DNA of 64,000 nt from Candidatus Thiothrix putei (GTDB taxonomy: Bacteria; Pseudomonadota; Gammaproteobacteria; Thiotrichales; Thiotrichaceae): assembly GCA_029972225.1 (NCBI GenBank), contig CP124756.1, positions 1 to 64,000 of the forward strand. The letters run 5' to 3'. A model generated the notes under the pieces. That model was not told the DNA's origin. It saw only the letters and a program-made list of their open reading frames with translations, and did no database searches. Made by a program: the position numbers and the translations under genes. Below, in pieces: positions 1-8,414 of the stretch (position 1 is the first letter of the stretch; each line of letters begins with the position of its first letter).

Positions 1-1060
1 AGGGAAAAATCCACATAAGCGAACCGGTCTACCGGATTCCCGGCAAGCGTGTCCGCCCCTTTAGCCAGAGTGCCGAGGTTGTTTGCCGAGGCTGTTCGCT
101 CCCGCTGCAACGGGCGGTGACGGACTTTGGGGCGGACTGTTCATTTGCTCAAGTGCCTGATAAATTAGAAGAACATTACGGGATACGGCTGGCATCCAGC
201 AGCATCCGACACATCACCGAAGGTCACGCCAAACGCATCCATGAATCCCAAGTGTTGATAAAAGACTATCCAAGCACGTTGGGAAAAGCCTATGTCATTG
301 CCGAAATGGACGGCAGCATGATCCCCATCGTCGAGATTGACGAAACAGCCCCCGACAAGCGCAAAGGCAAAAAGGAAAGCTGGAAAGAAGCCCGCCTGTG
401 TCTTGCCCACGCCAAAGGCAGTGCTACGCCAACGTTTGGCGCAATATTCGGTGGCACGGTAGAAGATGCTGGAAAAATCTTATTCGACACCGCCTGCCGT
501 GCTGGATTTGGAAAAAGCACGTTCCTCCATGCGGTGGGTGATGGGGCAAGCTGGATCAACCGTCAAGTGGATGAACAATTTGGCACACAAGGACATTACC
601 TGATTGATTTTTATCATGTTTGTGAATACCTATCAGCAGCATCCGCAAGCTGTTCATGCCTCAAGGACAAGGATAAATGGTTTGCCAAACAGAAAAAAGC
701 CCTACAGGATGGTCAAGCTCAAGCGGTCATCGACACACTGAAACCTTTCCTCGAAGCAGAAACGGTAGAAGACAGTAACGCCCCAGTACGAGCTTGTCAC
801 CGTTACCTGAGCAACCGCATTGAGCAACTGGATTACCCGACAGCAAAATCCCTCGGATTGCCCGTGGGGTCGGGCGAAATAGAAAGTGCACACCGTTACA
901 TCATCCAGCAACGCTTAAAAAAATCGGGGGCATGGTGGAAAAGTGATAATGCGGCGGATATGTTGGCGTTGAGGGTCATGCGGGGAAACCAGCAATGGAA
1001 GCATTATTGGCGAAACACCGCTGAGGCGGCATGAGGTTTACCGCACTTTTGTTCACACCC
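1..1060 (+). mobile_element. ISKra4-like element, copy A, cut by the window edge
   Basis: Nearly identical to the complete 1,424-bp copies at 35504-36927 and 38051-39474; only the last three quarters lie in the window. The right end, ...GCACTTTTGTTCACACCC at 1060, matches the inverted-repeat end of the complete copies. The sequence just after it (tgctgttcc) differs from the flanks of the other copies, so this is an independent or rearranged insertion. Confidence 0.85.
3..1034 (+). CDS. ISKra4-like transposase, C-terminal part (partial at the window edge)
   Basis: This is the downstream reading frame of a two-frame transposase. It is open to the left edge and continues in frame upstream of the GTG at 117, so that GTG is not a real start. 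In the complete copies the first reading frame (about 100 residues) joins this frame by a -1 shift on an A8 run, which lies outside the window here. The residues match the copies at 35530-36854 and 38124-39448. Visible features are acidic residues in a DDE-type arrangement (EMDGSMIPIVEIDE, LIDFYHVCEYL, GSGEIESAHRYI) and the GSGxxES motif typical of ISKra4-type transposases. The family name is from memory of these motifs; the copy relationship is seen directly. Confidence 0.8.
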   Translation, partial: GKIHISEPVYRIPGKRVRPFSQSAEVVCRGCSLPLQRAVTDFGADCSFAQVPDKLEEHYGIRLASSSIRHITEGHAKRIHESQVLIKDYPSTLGKAYVIAEMDGSMIPIVEIDETAPDKRKGKKESWKEARLCLAHAKGSATPTFGAIFGGTVEDAGKILFDTACRAGFGKSTFLHAVGDGASWINRQVDEQFGTQGHYLIDFYHVCEYLSAASASCSCLKDKDKWFAKQKKALQDGQAQAVIDTLKPFLEAETVEDSNAPVRACHRYLSNRIEQLDYPTAKSLGLPVGSGEIESAHRYIIQQRLKKSGAWWKSDNAADMLALRVMRGNQQWKHYWRNTAEAA

Positions 1061-1140
1061 TGCTGTTCCCGTGGTATTGCAAACGCTTCGGTATTGAGAT
1101 AGCAACGATGACGAGCTTGCCCCCAGACGACAAGGGATAA
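1060..1140 (+). pseudogene. C-terminal remnant of an unidentified gene cut by the IS
   Basis: An open frame begins exactly at the IS end and runs about 26 codons (starts LLFPWYCKRFGIEIA, ends LPPDDKG) to TAA at 1138-1140. It has no start codon. The composition looks like a genuine protein C-terminus truncated by the insertion. I do not recognise the family. The rest should lie beyond the left end of the IS, outside the window. Confidence 0.35.
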
Positions 1141-1262
1141 TCAATCCAATCCGTCACTCAGGCATACCACATCGTCGATATTGTGTATGACGACCCTTGT
1201 GGCGGATAGTAGGCTGTCATCTAACCCACCGTTTACAAAGGACAGCATTATGGATATAGCAA

Positions 1263-1415
1263 ATGACCCAAATGAACCAGTCCGTGGGGAATATGGATCA
1301 GAATATCAATCAAATGCGTATGGTGATGGCTTACCAAATGGGGGCAATCAATGCGCAGATGGATCAAATGAATACCCGCATGTCACCAATGGGACTGATG
1401 CCGTTCAACTGGTAA
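1263..1415 (+). CDS. possible methionine-rich small protein (50 aa)
   Basis: Starts MTQMNQSVGNMDQNINQM and ends MSPMGLMPFNW. It has Met or Gln at a helical spacing and a short aromatic tail, which looks like real protein rather than chance. No strong ribosome site sits directly before the ATG, and an in-frame TAG lies at 1257. A second overlapping frame (ATG at 1250 after AAAGGA, 71 codons) is equally open but has a low-complexity, unprotein-like composition. It could be the C-terminal remnant of a longer gene. Apart from these, 1141-1621 shows nothing I can identify. Confidence 0.3.
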   Translation: MTQMNQSVGNMDQNINQMRMVMAYQMGAINAQMDQMNTRMSPMGLMPFNW

Positions 1416-1621
1416 CGAGGAACGCGGAGCACTACTCCATTAACAGCCAAGCTCATCCCTGTTGACCGAATAACTGGGGTAAATACCTGAAAGCGTGCGC
1501 ATCATCACATAAAAAATCATACATACCCGATAAAGTATCCTTACATTCCTGATGTGAGAATGTGGGCGCCATGCTTAATAGGTAAGCGGTATGGGCAATA
1601 AATAACGGTGGTAATATCAGT

Positions 1622-2332
1622 ATGAATAAATATTTTGCAGAAATGTTCGGTACTTTTTGGTTGGTACTCGGTGGGTGTGGCAGCGCCGTGTTAGCGGCGG
1701 CTTTTCCCGATGTTGGCATTGGTTTACTGGGGGTATCCTTCGCGTTTGGTTTAACGGTTCTCACGATGGCTTACACCATTGGCCCGATCTCTGGATGCCA
1801 CCTCAATCCAGCGGTATCCGTCGGGCTATGGGCTGGCGGACGCTTCCCCGCCAATCAATTGCTCCCTTACATCGGTGCGCAATTGCTGGGGGCAATCATT
1901 GCGGGCGGCGTGCTGTACCTGATTGCCAGCGGCAAAGCGGGTTTTGATGTCACCACGGGTTTTGCCTCCAATGGTTATGGCGCACACTCACCCGGCGGTT
2001 ATTCTTTACAAGCGGCGCTGATTACCGAAGTCGTCATGACCATGATGTTCTTGCTGGTTATTCTTGGCTCAACCGATAAACGCGCTCCCGCCGGGATGGC
2101 TCCATTAGCCATCGGTCTATGCTTAACCTTGATTCACTTGATCAGCATTCCCGTCACCAATACCTCCGTGAACCCGGCACGCAGCACCGGTGTCGCCTTA
2201 TTCGTCGGTGACTGGGCAATGGCACAACTCTGGTTGTTCTGGGTAGCCCCGATTGCAGGCGCAATTTTGGGCGCAGGGATTTATCGCGTTATCGGCAAGG
2301 AAGTAGAAACACCGGTGGCACATCCTGCTTAA
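1622..2332 (+). CDS. aqpZ: aquaporin Z-type water channel
   Basis: A 236-residue inner-membrane MIP-family channel of normal length for bacterial AqpZ. Both NPA boxes are present: LNPAVS near residue 63 in the first half and VNPARS near residue 183 in the second. Six hydrophobic segments are visible, with the N-terminus in the typical [18 protein letters not shown] form. The short loops and overall similarity favour water-selective AqpZ over the glycerol facilitator GlpF. It stands alone: a truncated remnant lies upstream and a toxin-antitoxin pair downstream, so it is probably monocistronic. It would allow rapid water flux during osmotic change. Confidence 0.93.
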   Translation: MNKYFAEMFGTFWLVLGGCGSAVLAAAFPDVGIGLLGVSFAFGLTVLTMAYTIGPISGCHLNPAVSVGLWAGGRFPANQLLPYIGAQLLGAIIAGGVLYLIASGKAGFDVTTGFASNGYGAHSPGGYSLQAALITEVVMTMMFLLVILGSTDKRAPAGMAPLAIGLCLTLIHLISIPVTNTSVNPARSTGVALFVGDWAMAQLWLFWVAPIAGAILGAGIYRVIGKEVETPVAHPA

Positions 2333-2365
2333 TCACGGATGGTATGCAGAAAAAACCCCTCCTAA

Positions 2366-2385
2366 CCTCCCCTTATTAGGGGAGG
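2366..2385. other. inverted repeat after aqpZ
   Basis: CCTCCCC (2366-2372) and GGGGAGG (2379-2385) with a 6-base loop, about 35 bases after the aqpZ stop. No T-run follows on either strand, so a simple intrinsic terminator is not supported. It could be a weak terminator or a small dispersed repeat. Confidence 0.3.
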
Positions 2386-2480
2386 GACAAGAGGTCAGAC
2401 CACACATTCACCGTCACTAGAAATCTGCTGATATTTGTGGGAGACTCCACACATAGTCCACATATATTTGGAGTTATACC

Positions 2481-2705
2481 ATGCCACAACTACACTGCTA
2501 TGTACCAGACGAAATGGCGTTGCAGCTCCAGCGTAAAGCTGAACAGGCACGCTTGTCTGTCTCGAAATACCTCGCACAACTGATTCAGCGGGACGTGGAA
2601 GCGCAATGGCCGCAAGGCTATTTTGAGCTATTTGGTTCGTGGGAAGGTGAACCCCTGCAACGTCCCGAACAAGGCACTTATGAAGTACGTGAGGTGTTAT
2701 TCTGA
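2481..2705 (+). CDS. vapB: VapB-type antitoxin
   Basis: A 74-residue antitoxin with a GGAG ribosome site 8 bases before the ATG. The N-terminal part (LHCYVPDEMALQLQRKAEQA, then SVSKYLAQLI) has a ribbon-helix-helix-like pattern for DNA and operator binding. The acidic, aromatic tail (FELFGSWEGEPLQRPEQG) is typical of the toxin-wrapping segment. Its TGA stop is followed directly by the ATG of vapC (TGAATG), the usual translationally coupled arrangement. The partner toxin is broken after five codons by an IS end, so this antitoxin is probably orphaned here. The rest of the toxin is at 33583-33185 on the other strand. Confidence 0.75.
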   Translation: MPQLHCYVPDEMALQLQRKAEQARLSVSKYLAQLIQRDVEAQWPQGYFELFGSWEGEPLQRPEQGTYEVREVLF

Positions 2706-2719
2706 ATGTACTTACTGGA
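2706..2719 (+). pseudogene. vapC: 5' end of vapC, interrupted by an IS end
   Basis: ATG TAC TTA CTG GA encodes MYLL plus the first two bases of the next Asp codon, then the sequence changes into CTCAACAGTC, the terminal sequence of the IS4-type element. The last 8 bases, TTACTGGA (2712-2719), reappear as the reverse complement at 33576-33583, directly beside another IS end, and continue there into TACCAACACC. Joined, they read MYLLDTNTCIQFMNG, a canonical PIN-domain toxin N-terminus with its first catalytic Asp. Confidence 0.8.
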
Positions 2720-2933
2720 CTCAACAGTCGTAAGTTCTCCTGATCCCCCAGCAGCATGAAATCCCTTAAAGTAGGCGTTACCAGCGACCAACACTCCAAG
2801 GGATATCATGCTAGTTGATTTGGTACCTGTTCAAGCAAGACTTGCAGGCATTGGAAGTTTACATCCTTGCTGCAACCACTCCGCCACCAACAGGTCAAAC
2901 AGGTATAACCCACCGTCACGCGAGGAAAACCCC

Positions 2934-3347
2934 ATGAAACTGCTCACTGCCACACTGTTTGCTGCCTTATCACTCAGCGCCTGCGTCGCCACGCCGCCGG
3001 TGACACCGCAAAGCCTAACGCTGAACGCCACCCAGCAAACCAACCTACGCACCCTGTTAGGGCTAACCCCCAGCAGCCCATTCACGGTCAACGTGCTGGA
3101 TCAGAATGCCGACCAGCAACTCAGTGCCGGTGACATTGCAGTGGTCTACGGTGGCATTGCCAATACCGAAACCAGCCGCCGTTCACTCAGTGCTGCCGAT
3201 GTTGCCACCATCAAAGCCAATGCCAAGACTGATCTGACTGCCGATGATCAGGTCATGTGTACTATGGAAGCCAAACTCTGCCCGGATGGCAGTGCGGTAG
3301 GCCGGGGCGGCCCACATTGCGAATTTGCCCCCTGCCCAGGGAAATAA
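2934..3347 (+). CDS. small secreted lipoprotein with a Cys-rich tail
   Basis: The start is set at the ATG at 2934, where a classical lipoprotein signal begins (MKLLTATLFAALSLSAC, lipobox LSAC). The longer open frame from 2808 begins inside IS-derived sequence and is rejected. The mature part has an EF-hand-like stretch (LDQNADQQLSAGDIAVVYGG) and a C-terminal Cys-rich motif (CTMEAKLCPDGSAVGRGGP, then CEFAPC) seen in many small bacterial secreted proteins of unknown role. It would be anchored to a membrane facing the periplasm. It sits between an IS-end remnant and a thioredoxin-like gene, so it may be transposon cargo. Function unknown. Confidence 0.65.
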   Translation: MKLLTATLFAALSLSACVATPPVTPQSLTLNATQQTNLRTLLGLTPSSPFTVNVLDQNADQQLSAGDIAVVYGGIANTETSRRSLSAADVATIKANAKTDLTADDQVMCTMEAKLCPDGSAVGRGGPHCEFAPCPGK

Positions 3348-3369
3348 CGCCAGTGTAGTCTGTGGCAAC

Positions 3370-3801
3370 TCAGCTTTGCATAGCCTTCGGTTCATGAATC
3401 CCGTGTTTCGTCAGGATGTACTGGATGCTATGCGGCAGTTTTGCCCCCGTAAAACGTTCCACGCATTCCCCGTCACGGAACAGCAGCACCGTCGGCATAG
3501 CACGGATGCCGAAACGTTGCGTCAGTTGCGCATTCTTGTCCACATCCACTTTCGCCAGCAGAAACGCGCCTTGGTAATCATCGGCAAATCTAGCCAATAG
3601 CGGCATCAGACTCCGGCAAGGGCCACACCATTCGGCATAGAAATCGACCATGACCGGCGTTTTGTGGGAAGTTTCCAGCACCATTGCGTCAAATTCGTCG
3701 GCATTGACGAAGGCTTCATGGTTGCTACGGTTATTGGAAGGCTCTGCCTGCTTTGAGCGACGCAGCGACCGGACAATCAAGAAAGTAAAAGTGGCAACCA
3801 C
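3370..3801 (-). CDS. thioredoxin-like protein, N-terminus cut by an IS
   Basis: A thioredoxin-fold disulfide reductase with an intact WCGPC active site (VDFYAEWCGPCRSL, near residue 60) and the cis-Pro loop (IRAMPTVLLF). The C-terminal helix is complete. The open frame begins exactly at the IS end at 3801 with a hydrophobic then basic stretch (ATFTFLIVRSLRRSK). This looks like the end of a membrane anchor whose first residues were removed by the IS junction. No good internal start precedes the thioredoxin domain, and the GTG overlapping the IS end has no clear ribosome site, so expression is doubtful. A copy truncated at the other end is at 35203-35511. Confidence 0.7.
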   Translation of the reverse strand: MVATFTFLIVRSLRRSKQAEPSNNRSNHEAFVNADEFDAMVLETSHKTPVMVDFYAEWCGPCRSLMPLLARFADDYQGAFLLAKVDVDKNAQLTQRFGIRAMPTVLLFRDGECVERFTGAKLPHSIQYILTKHGIHEPKAMQS

Positions 3802-5420
3802 TCAACAGTCATAAGTTCTCCCCATTCCCCCAAGCAGCACGAAATCCCTTAGAGTAGGCGTTACCAGCGACCTATTATCCAAGGGACATCATGCTAGTTG
3901 ATCTATACCAGAACCTTCACCACTTTAAAAGTGAATTTTCGCGCCAGCGAGCATGGCTATTGTTTTGCGCCATCATCCTGAGCTTTTTAGCGGCGACCGA
4001 GATGAGCGGGGTCACGTCGATGTGCCGTTACTGGTTATCGGATGAACGGGGCTACCATCGGTTGCTCCATTTTTTTCGTGCCGGGTCTTACCATCCTGAG
4101 CGGTTACGGGCGAGCTGGCAGCGGTGGGTGTTGTCCCATGCGCCGCTGGTTGAGGTGGCGGGGCGTTTGGTGGTGCTGGGCGACCATACCCATGTGGTTA
4201 AGGATGGTGGGCGGATGCCGGGGGTCGTTTCCTTGCGGGAAACCTCGGAAACCCAAAGCAAACCGGACTATTTCCGGGGGCAGTGTTGGGGAGCCGTGGG
4301 GTTGTTGGTGGGGAGCCTGTCCGCCTGTTTCTGCCTGCCGCTGAGTTTGCAAATCCATCAGGGGTTTCGGTATTTGGGGGAAGAGGATGCTAACGACCCG
4401 ACACTCAAACTGGGGACACGGGTGGTGCAGATGGCGTTGTCGTTTGCGCAGGTGAATGACCGCCCGGTGTGGCTGGTGCTGGATGCGTTCTTTGCCACGG
4501 CTTCGGTGTTCCGGCTGGCACGCTCGGTTTGGTCGGTGGCGTTACAACAACCACTGGTGCAGGTCATCACCCGCGCTAAAAAGAACTATGTGGCCTACTT
4601 CCCTGCGCCACCCAAACCGCCGGGAAGGCGTGGGCGGCAACGCCAGTACGGGATGAAGCTGGTGTTGTGGGAAGCCTTTGACCATGCTGATTTTTTCCGT
4701 GAAGTGACCCTGTGCATTTATGGCAAGGAGGAGTCGGTACGCCTGATGTCCCATACCCTGTGGTGGAAACCGTTAGGGCAGCCGCTGCAATTTGTCTGGG
4801 CAGTCACTTCCCGTGGCCCCATCCTGCTGATGTGTTCGGATTTGGTGCTGGACGCGGAAACCATCCTCACCCTGTACTGCCGACGCACCCGGATTGAAAC
4901 CTTGTTTGATGCCCTGAAAAATACCATGGGCGCATTCCGCTTCCACTTCTGGAGCCGTTACCTGCCGCGCCATTCCCGGCGACCTACCGCCAATCGGCAT
5001 CTCAAAGCCCCCCAAGCACAGCACCTCCCCACGGTGGTGGCCTGCTGGCAGGCAATGGAAACCTTTGTGTTGTGTGCCTGCATCGCCACCGGTTTGCTAC
5101 AACTGTTTTCCCTCAAGTACCATGAGGGGCTTTGGAAGCAGCAGGTCTTGTATTTGCGCACCCGTTCCCGTGAATTGCCTTCCGAGAACACCGTGCGACA
5201 GATTTTAGCACCACTACTGGCACGGCAATTACTGCGCTCTCCCCCCAAAGCCTTCTGGTGGCGAATTAACGCGGCCGTCAACGGCGATGAGGACGATGAT
5301 AGGCAAACATGAACCGCTAACAGCGGGAAAATACCCATAATCAAGGTGTTAAAACAGCAGTTCAGTAAGGCTGCTGCCTAACATCATGCTTGGTTTTGGG
5401 GGAATGTCACGACTGTTGAG
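3801..5420 (+). mobile_element. IS4-family insertion sequence, copy 1 (1,620 bp)
   Basis: The ends are CTCAACAGTC at 3801 and GACTGTTGAG at 5420, a short terminal inverted repeat, with one transposase inside. The copy at 33584-35203 has the same length and is almost identical but in opposite orientation. The shared block extends into the thioredoxin gene, giving a 1.92-kb inverted repeat (3501-5420 against 33584-35503). The left flank is the thioredoxin gene and the right flank is the middle of another transposase, so there is no direct target duplication at this copy. Confidence 0.9.
3891..5312 (+). CDS. IS4-family DDE transposase
   Basis: A 473-residue transposase that catalyses cut-and-paste movement of its element. 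The catalytic set is visible: first Asp in VVLGDHTHVVKDG, second in WLVLDAFFA, and the Glu in a perfect IS4 signature Y-x2-R-x3-E-x6-K (YCRRTRIETLFDALK, near residue 330). A hydrophobic N-terminal region (WLLFCAIILSFLAATEMSGV) is typical of the group that includes IS701-like enzymes. It differs from the copy at 33692-35113 by Asn versus Ser near residue 8. It appears intact and potentially active. Confidence 0.9.
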   Translation: MLVDLYQNLHHFKSEFSRQRAWLLFCAIILSFLAATEMSGVTSMCRYWLSDERGYHRLLHFFRAGSYHPERLRASWQRWVLSHAPLVEVAGRLVVLGDHTHVVKDGGRMPGVVSLRETSETQSKPDYFRGQCWGAVGLLVGSLSACFCLPLSLQIHQGFRYLGEEDANDPTLKLGTRVVQMALSFAQVNDRPVWLVLDAFFATASVFRLARSVWSVALQQPLVQVITRAKKNYVAYFPAPPKPPGRRGRQRQYGMKLVLWEAFDHADFFREVTLCIYGKEESVRLMSHTLWWKPLGQPLQFVWAVTSRGPILLMCSDLVLDAETILTLYCRRTRIETLFDALKNTMGAFRFHFWSRYLPRHSRRPTANRHLKAPQAQHLPTVVACWQAMETFVLCACIATGLLQLFSLKYHEGLWKQQVLYLRTRSRELPSENTVRQILAPLLARQLLRSPPKAFWWRINAAVNGDEDDDRQT

Positions 5421-6327
5421 TGAATTTGCTGAACAGCGTTTAGCGGAACGTGTGCATGAAACGTTGGTGAAAACGTATTTGGGCGATGCGCTGATCGGCC
5501 ACCTGTGTCGGGATTCAACAGCCATTGAGGCACGTGAACGGCCTGTTGCCGAGGAAAAGCCAAAGAAAAAGCAAGGGCAAACACGGATTCAGCGCCAACG
5601 GGAACAGTCACTTCAGCAAGCACTCGATGAGATACCGGTTCAGTGTAACCGGGGGACGAAGAAGAATGCCCAAGGCTACAAGCACAGTTGGAACGGCTAC
5701 AAACTGCATATCGATACCGCCGATTGTGGTGTCCCGATAGCAGCCATTCTGTCTTCCGCCTCCTTTCACGACAGCGGGGCGGCTATTCCACTGTCCCAAA
5801 TCAGTGCCCAACGTGTCACCAGTCTCTACGACCTGATGGATGCGGCCTATTGCAGTGCTGATTTGCACGAATACAGCCGTCAGCTGGGGCATATCCCCCT
5901 GATTGATCACAATCCTCGCGGCGGACAGAAAGAAGCGTTTGAACCTGCTGATGCCGAGCGTTATAAAATTCGCAGCACCGTAGAACGAACCAATGCCCGC
6001 CTGAAGGATGAATTTGGTGGTCGGAATGTGTGGGTGCAAGGCGCACAAAAAGTTTACAGCCACCTGATGTTTGGGATTTTGGTGTTGAGTGCTGATCAAC
6101 TGATGCGTGTCTTGTTATAAGGCGACTGGTTTTGAAAAAACACGGGAAGACTGACTGAAAAACAGGAGCAGTCGCATTGGTATGGGTGAAATTTAGCAAA
6201 AGTTACGGTAAAACTGAAAAAGCTCAGGTTTCGTTGGTCAAATTGAGTAAAAAATCGGATGAATATGCGGCGTTCGGTCAATGCTGAAAATTGAGCAACT
6301 CAGTTTGTCGGATTTTGCAAGTCGCTC
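5421..6327 (+). mobile_element. 3' part of a DUF772-type IS (IS5/IS1182-like), truncated
   Basis: From 5421 the sequence matches the interior of the complete element at 7033-8414 (corresponding to about 7508 onward) and ends with the same right terminus, GATTTTGCAAGTCGCTC, at 6327. The left part is missing: the IS4 element abuts it directly. A 168-bp piece of the left end of such an element is found at 37883-38050. Confidence 0.85.
5422..6120 (+). pseudogene. DUF772-type transposase, 5'-truncated copy
   Basis: Encodes about 232 C-terminal residues of the transposase found complete at 7152-8207, from SEFAEQRLAERV onward, including the three catalytic acidic residues (HLCRDSTAIEARE, DAAYCSADLHEY, STVERTNARLKDEF). 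The N-terminal helical DUF772 domain is absent and the frame enters from the neighbouring IS4 element. The apparent ATG at 5386 belongs to that element. A few substitutions (for example RQLGHI versus RHLGHV) show it is a diverged sister copy. Confidence 0.85.
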
Positions 6328-6422
6328 TTATTATAAGGATGTGCGTAATCATTTCCTTTCGCATATAATCGAATCCAGTCTTTCCCTGATAAGGGCTTGT
6401 AGATATTCCATGCAATTTATTA
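6328..6422 (-). other. short host fragment between two IS elements
   Basis: 95 bases between the right end of the truncated DUF772-type IS and the left end of the IS5-type element. On the minus strand one frame is open and protein-like (WNIYKPLSGKDWIRLYAKG then NDYAHPYN), suggesting a fragment of a coding region. It may be the continuation of the truncated gene at 9029-8882, which shares the TATTA target sequence across the IS, but that join is out of frame as written. Unidentified. Confidence 0.3.
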
Positions 6423-7032
6423 GACATTATCTATAAAAAACTGAAATATATAAATAATAATTATCAATGGCAAGATACACAGCCAGAGTGTAAATTCCTG
6501 ACAGTAATAATAGCCTAGAGTAGGGACTAACGGCATGGCGGAGTACAGCTTTAACGCATTGAAATCCAATGAAAAGGCATTTGTTGCCATGACCAGTCTC
6601 AACGTTAAGGAGTTTTTGGGTTTGCTCGAACGGTTCAGTGCAGCTTACCAAACTGACCTACACGCCCGGGGCAAACGTGTTGATGAGACGCGGGGTCGTT
6701 CTGATGGGAAACTGGCATTAATAGAAGACAAACTGTTTTTCATTCTGTTTTACCTGAAGACCTATCCTTTACAAGAAGTGCTGGCGTATTCATTTGATCT
6801 TCCCCAAAGTGTGGCAAACCACTGGATACACCGCTTGTGTCCCGTATTACAAAGTGCATTGGATAACATGGGACATAAGCCCATTCGACTATCCTCAGAA
6901 TTAATGGAACGGCTAGCAGAAGAAGGGCAACAGGAATTGATTATTGACGGAACAGAGCGGAGAATCCAGCGCCCCGTGGATAATGATGTCCAGCGCGAAT
7001 ACTATAGTGGTAAAAAAAAAGCCCATACGGTT

Positions 7033-8414
7033 GAGCCACTTGCAAAATTACATTTTCAGCGTGAACCTTCCTTCATCTGAAGGAAAAAAGAAGTGTGGGC
7101 TGCCGTTTTCGGCGATAATAGAAGCGTCAAAACAACCATTAAGCCCACGCTATGAATTCTACCGAACGCGCCCTGATTGCACAACGCTGGAGTTTGCTGC
7201 AAATTGAAATACTACCTTGCTTCAATGATGCCTTTGGCACATTGACCCCCAAGCTTGAAAAACTCATTCACGTACTGGAGCTGACGCGCATTGAAGATTT
7301 TGTGCGCTCTTTTCGTGATGGGTCTGGACGGCCAGCGACGGAGCGATCTTGGTTTGCCAATGCTTTTGTCGCCAAAAGCGTGCTCAATATTGTCAATACG
7401 CGAGCACTCATTGACCGGCTGCAAAACGATCGCTCCCTGCGACGCATCTGCGGGTTTCCCCTGACCAAGAAACTGCCTTCCGAATCCACCTTTTCACGTG
7501 CCTTCGCTGAATTTGCTGAACAGCGTTTAGCGGAACGTGTGCATGAAACGTTGGTGAAAACGTATTTGGGCGATGCGCTGATCGGCCACCTGTGTCGGGA
7601 TTCAACAGCCATTGAGGCACGTGAACGGCCTGTTGCCGAGGAAAAGCCAAAGAAAAAACAAGGGCAAACACGGATTCAGCGCCAACGGGAACAGTCACTT
7701 CAGCAAGCACTCGATGAGATACCGGTTCAGTGTAACCGGGGGACGAAGAAGAATGCCCAAGGCTACAAGCACAGTTGGAACGGCTACAAACTGCATATCG
7801 ATACCGCCGATTGTGGTGTCCCGATAGCAGCCATTCTGTCTTCCGCCTCCTTTCACGACAGCGGGGCAGCCATCCCACTCTCTCAAATCAGTGCCCAACG
7901 TGTCACCAGTCTCTACGACCTGATGGATGCAGCCTATTGCAGTGCTGATTTGCACGAATACAGCCGTCATCTGGGGCATGTCCCTCTGATTGATCACAAT
8001 CCTCGCGGCGGACAGAAAGAAGCGTTTGAACCTGCTGATGCCGAGCGTTACAAAATTCGCAGCACCGTAGAACGAACCAATGCCCGCCTGAAGGATGAAT
8101 TTGGTGGTCGGAATGTGTGGGTGCAAGGCGCACAAAAAGTTTACAGCCACCTGATGTTTGGGATTTTGGTGTTGAGTGCTGATCAACTGATGCGTGTCTT
8201 GTTATAAGGCGACTGGTTTTGAAAAAACACGGGAAGACTGACTGAAAAACAGGAGCAGTCGCATTGGTATGGGTGAAATTTAGCAAAAGTTACGGTAAAA
8301 CTGAAAAAGCTCAGGTTTCGTTGGTCAAATTGAGTAAAAAATCGGCTGAATATGCGGCGTTCGGTCAATGCTGAAAATTGAGCAACTCAGTTTGTCGGAT
8401 TTTGCAAGTCGCTC
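7033..8414 (+). mobile_element. complete DUF772-type IS (IS5/IS1182-like, 1.38 kb)
   Basis: The left end GAGCCACTTGCAAAAT and the right end, as reverse complement, GAGCGACTTGCAAAAT form the terminal repeats. It carries one intact transposase and is nested in the IS5-type transposase gene. A partial sister copy is at 5421-6327 and a left-end fragment at 37883-38050. The exact family name is uncertain; DUF772-type transposases occur in both IS5- and IS1182-like groups. Confidence 0.85.
7152..8207 (+). CDS. DUF772/DDE_Tnp_1-type transposase
   Basis: A 351-residue transposase with an N-terminal helical InsH-like domain (AKSVLNIVNTRALIDRLQND, then LPSESTFSRAFAEFA, residues about 60-125) and a DDE catalytic domain (HLCRDSTAIEARE, DAAYCSADLHEY, STVERTNARLKDEF). 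A Lys/Gln-rich insertion (EEKPKKKQGQTRIQRQREQ) follows the first Asp. All key residues are present and the frame is complete, so it may be functional. Confidence 0.88.
   Translation: MNSTERALIAQRWSLLQIEILPCFNDAFGTLTPKLEKLIHVLELTRIEDFVRSFRDGSGRPATERSWFANAFVAKSVLNIVNTRALIDRLQNDRSLRRICGFPLTKKLPSESTFSRAFAEFAEQRLAERVHETLVKTYLGDALIGHLCRDSTAIEARERPVAEEKPKKKQGQTRIQRQREQSLQQALDEIPVQCNRGTKKNAQGYKHSWNGYKLHIDTADCGVPIAAILSSASFHDSGAAIPLSQISAQRVTSLYDLMDAAYCSADLHEYSRHLGHVPLIDHNPRGGQKEAFEPADAERYKIRSTVERTNARLKDEFGGRNVWVQGAQKVYSHLMFGILVLSADQLMRVLL

Larger units (their letters stand above)
2720..5420 (+). mobile_element. possible composite transposon bounded by IS4-type ends
   Basis: The left boundary CTCAACAGTCGTAAGTTC (2720) resembles but is not identical to the left end of the complete IS at 3801. 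Similarity continues through roughly the first 100 bases (to about 2822), covering the shared 'aaatccctta.agtaggcgttaccagcgacc' region and the start of the transposase, and is then lost. The right boundary is the right end of the complete IS at 5420. Between them lie a lipoprotein gene and a thioredoxin-like gene. If the 28-kb inversion is undone, both boundaries are flanked by the same 8-bp TTACTGGA in vapC, as expected if the whole 2.7 kb inserted as one unit. This is a reconstruction, not direct proof. Confidence 0.5.

Noticed and set aside
1181..1465. 94-residue open frame starting at 1181
   Set aside because: Low-complexity, Asn/Gly-rich translation with no ribosome site at its start; it overlaps the more protein-like methionine-rich frame.
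2366..2385. Hairpin after aqpZ as intrinsic terminator
   Set aside because: There is no T-run on either side, so terminator function is not supported.
2808..2933. N-terminal extension of the lipoprotein gene to 2808
   Set aside because: The extension begins in IS-derived sequence and would bury the clear lipoprotein signal that starts at 2934.
7033..7048. TTGCAAAAT at the ends of the DUF772-type IS as further regulon half-sites
   Set aside because: This is the terminal inverted repeat of the IS. It lacks the T6 tract, the 21-bp partner and the -10 geometry.
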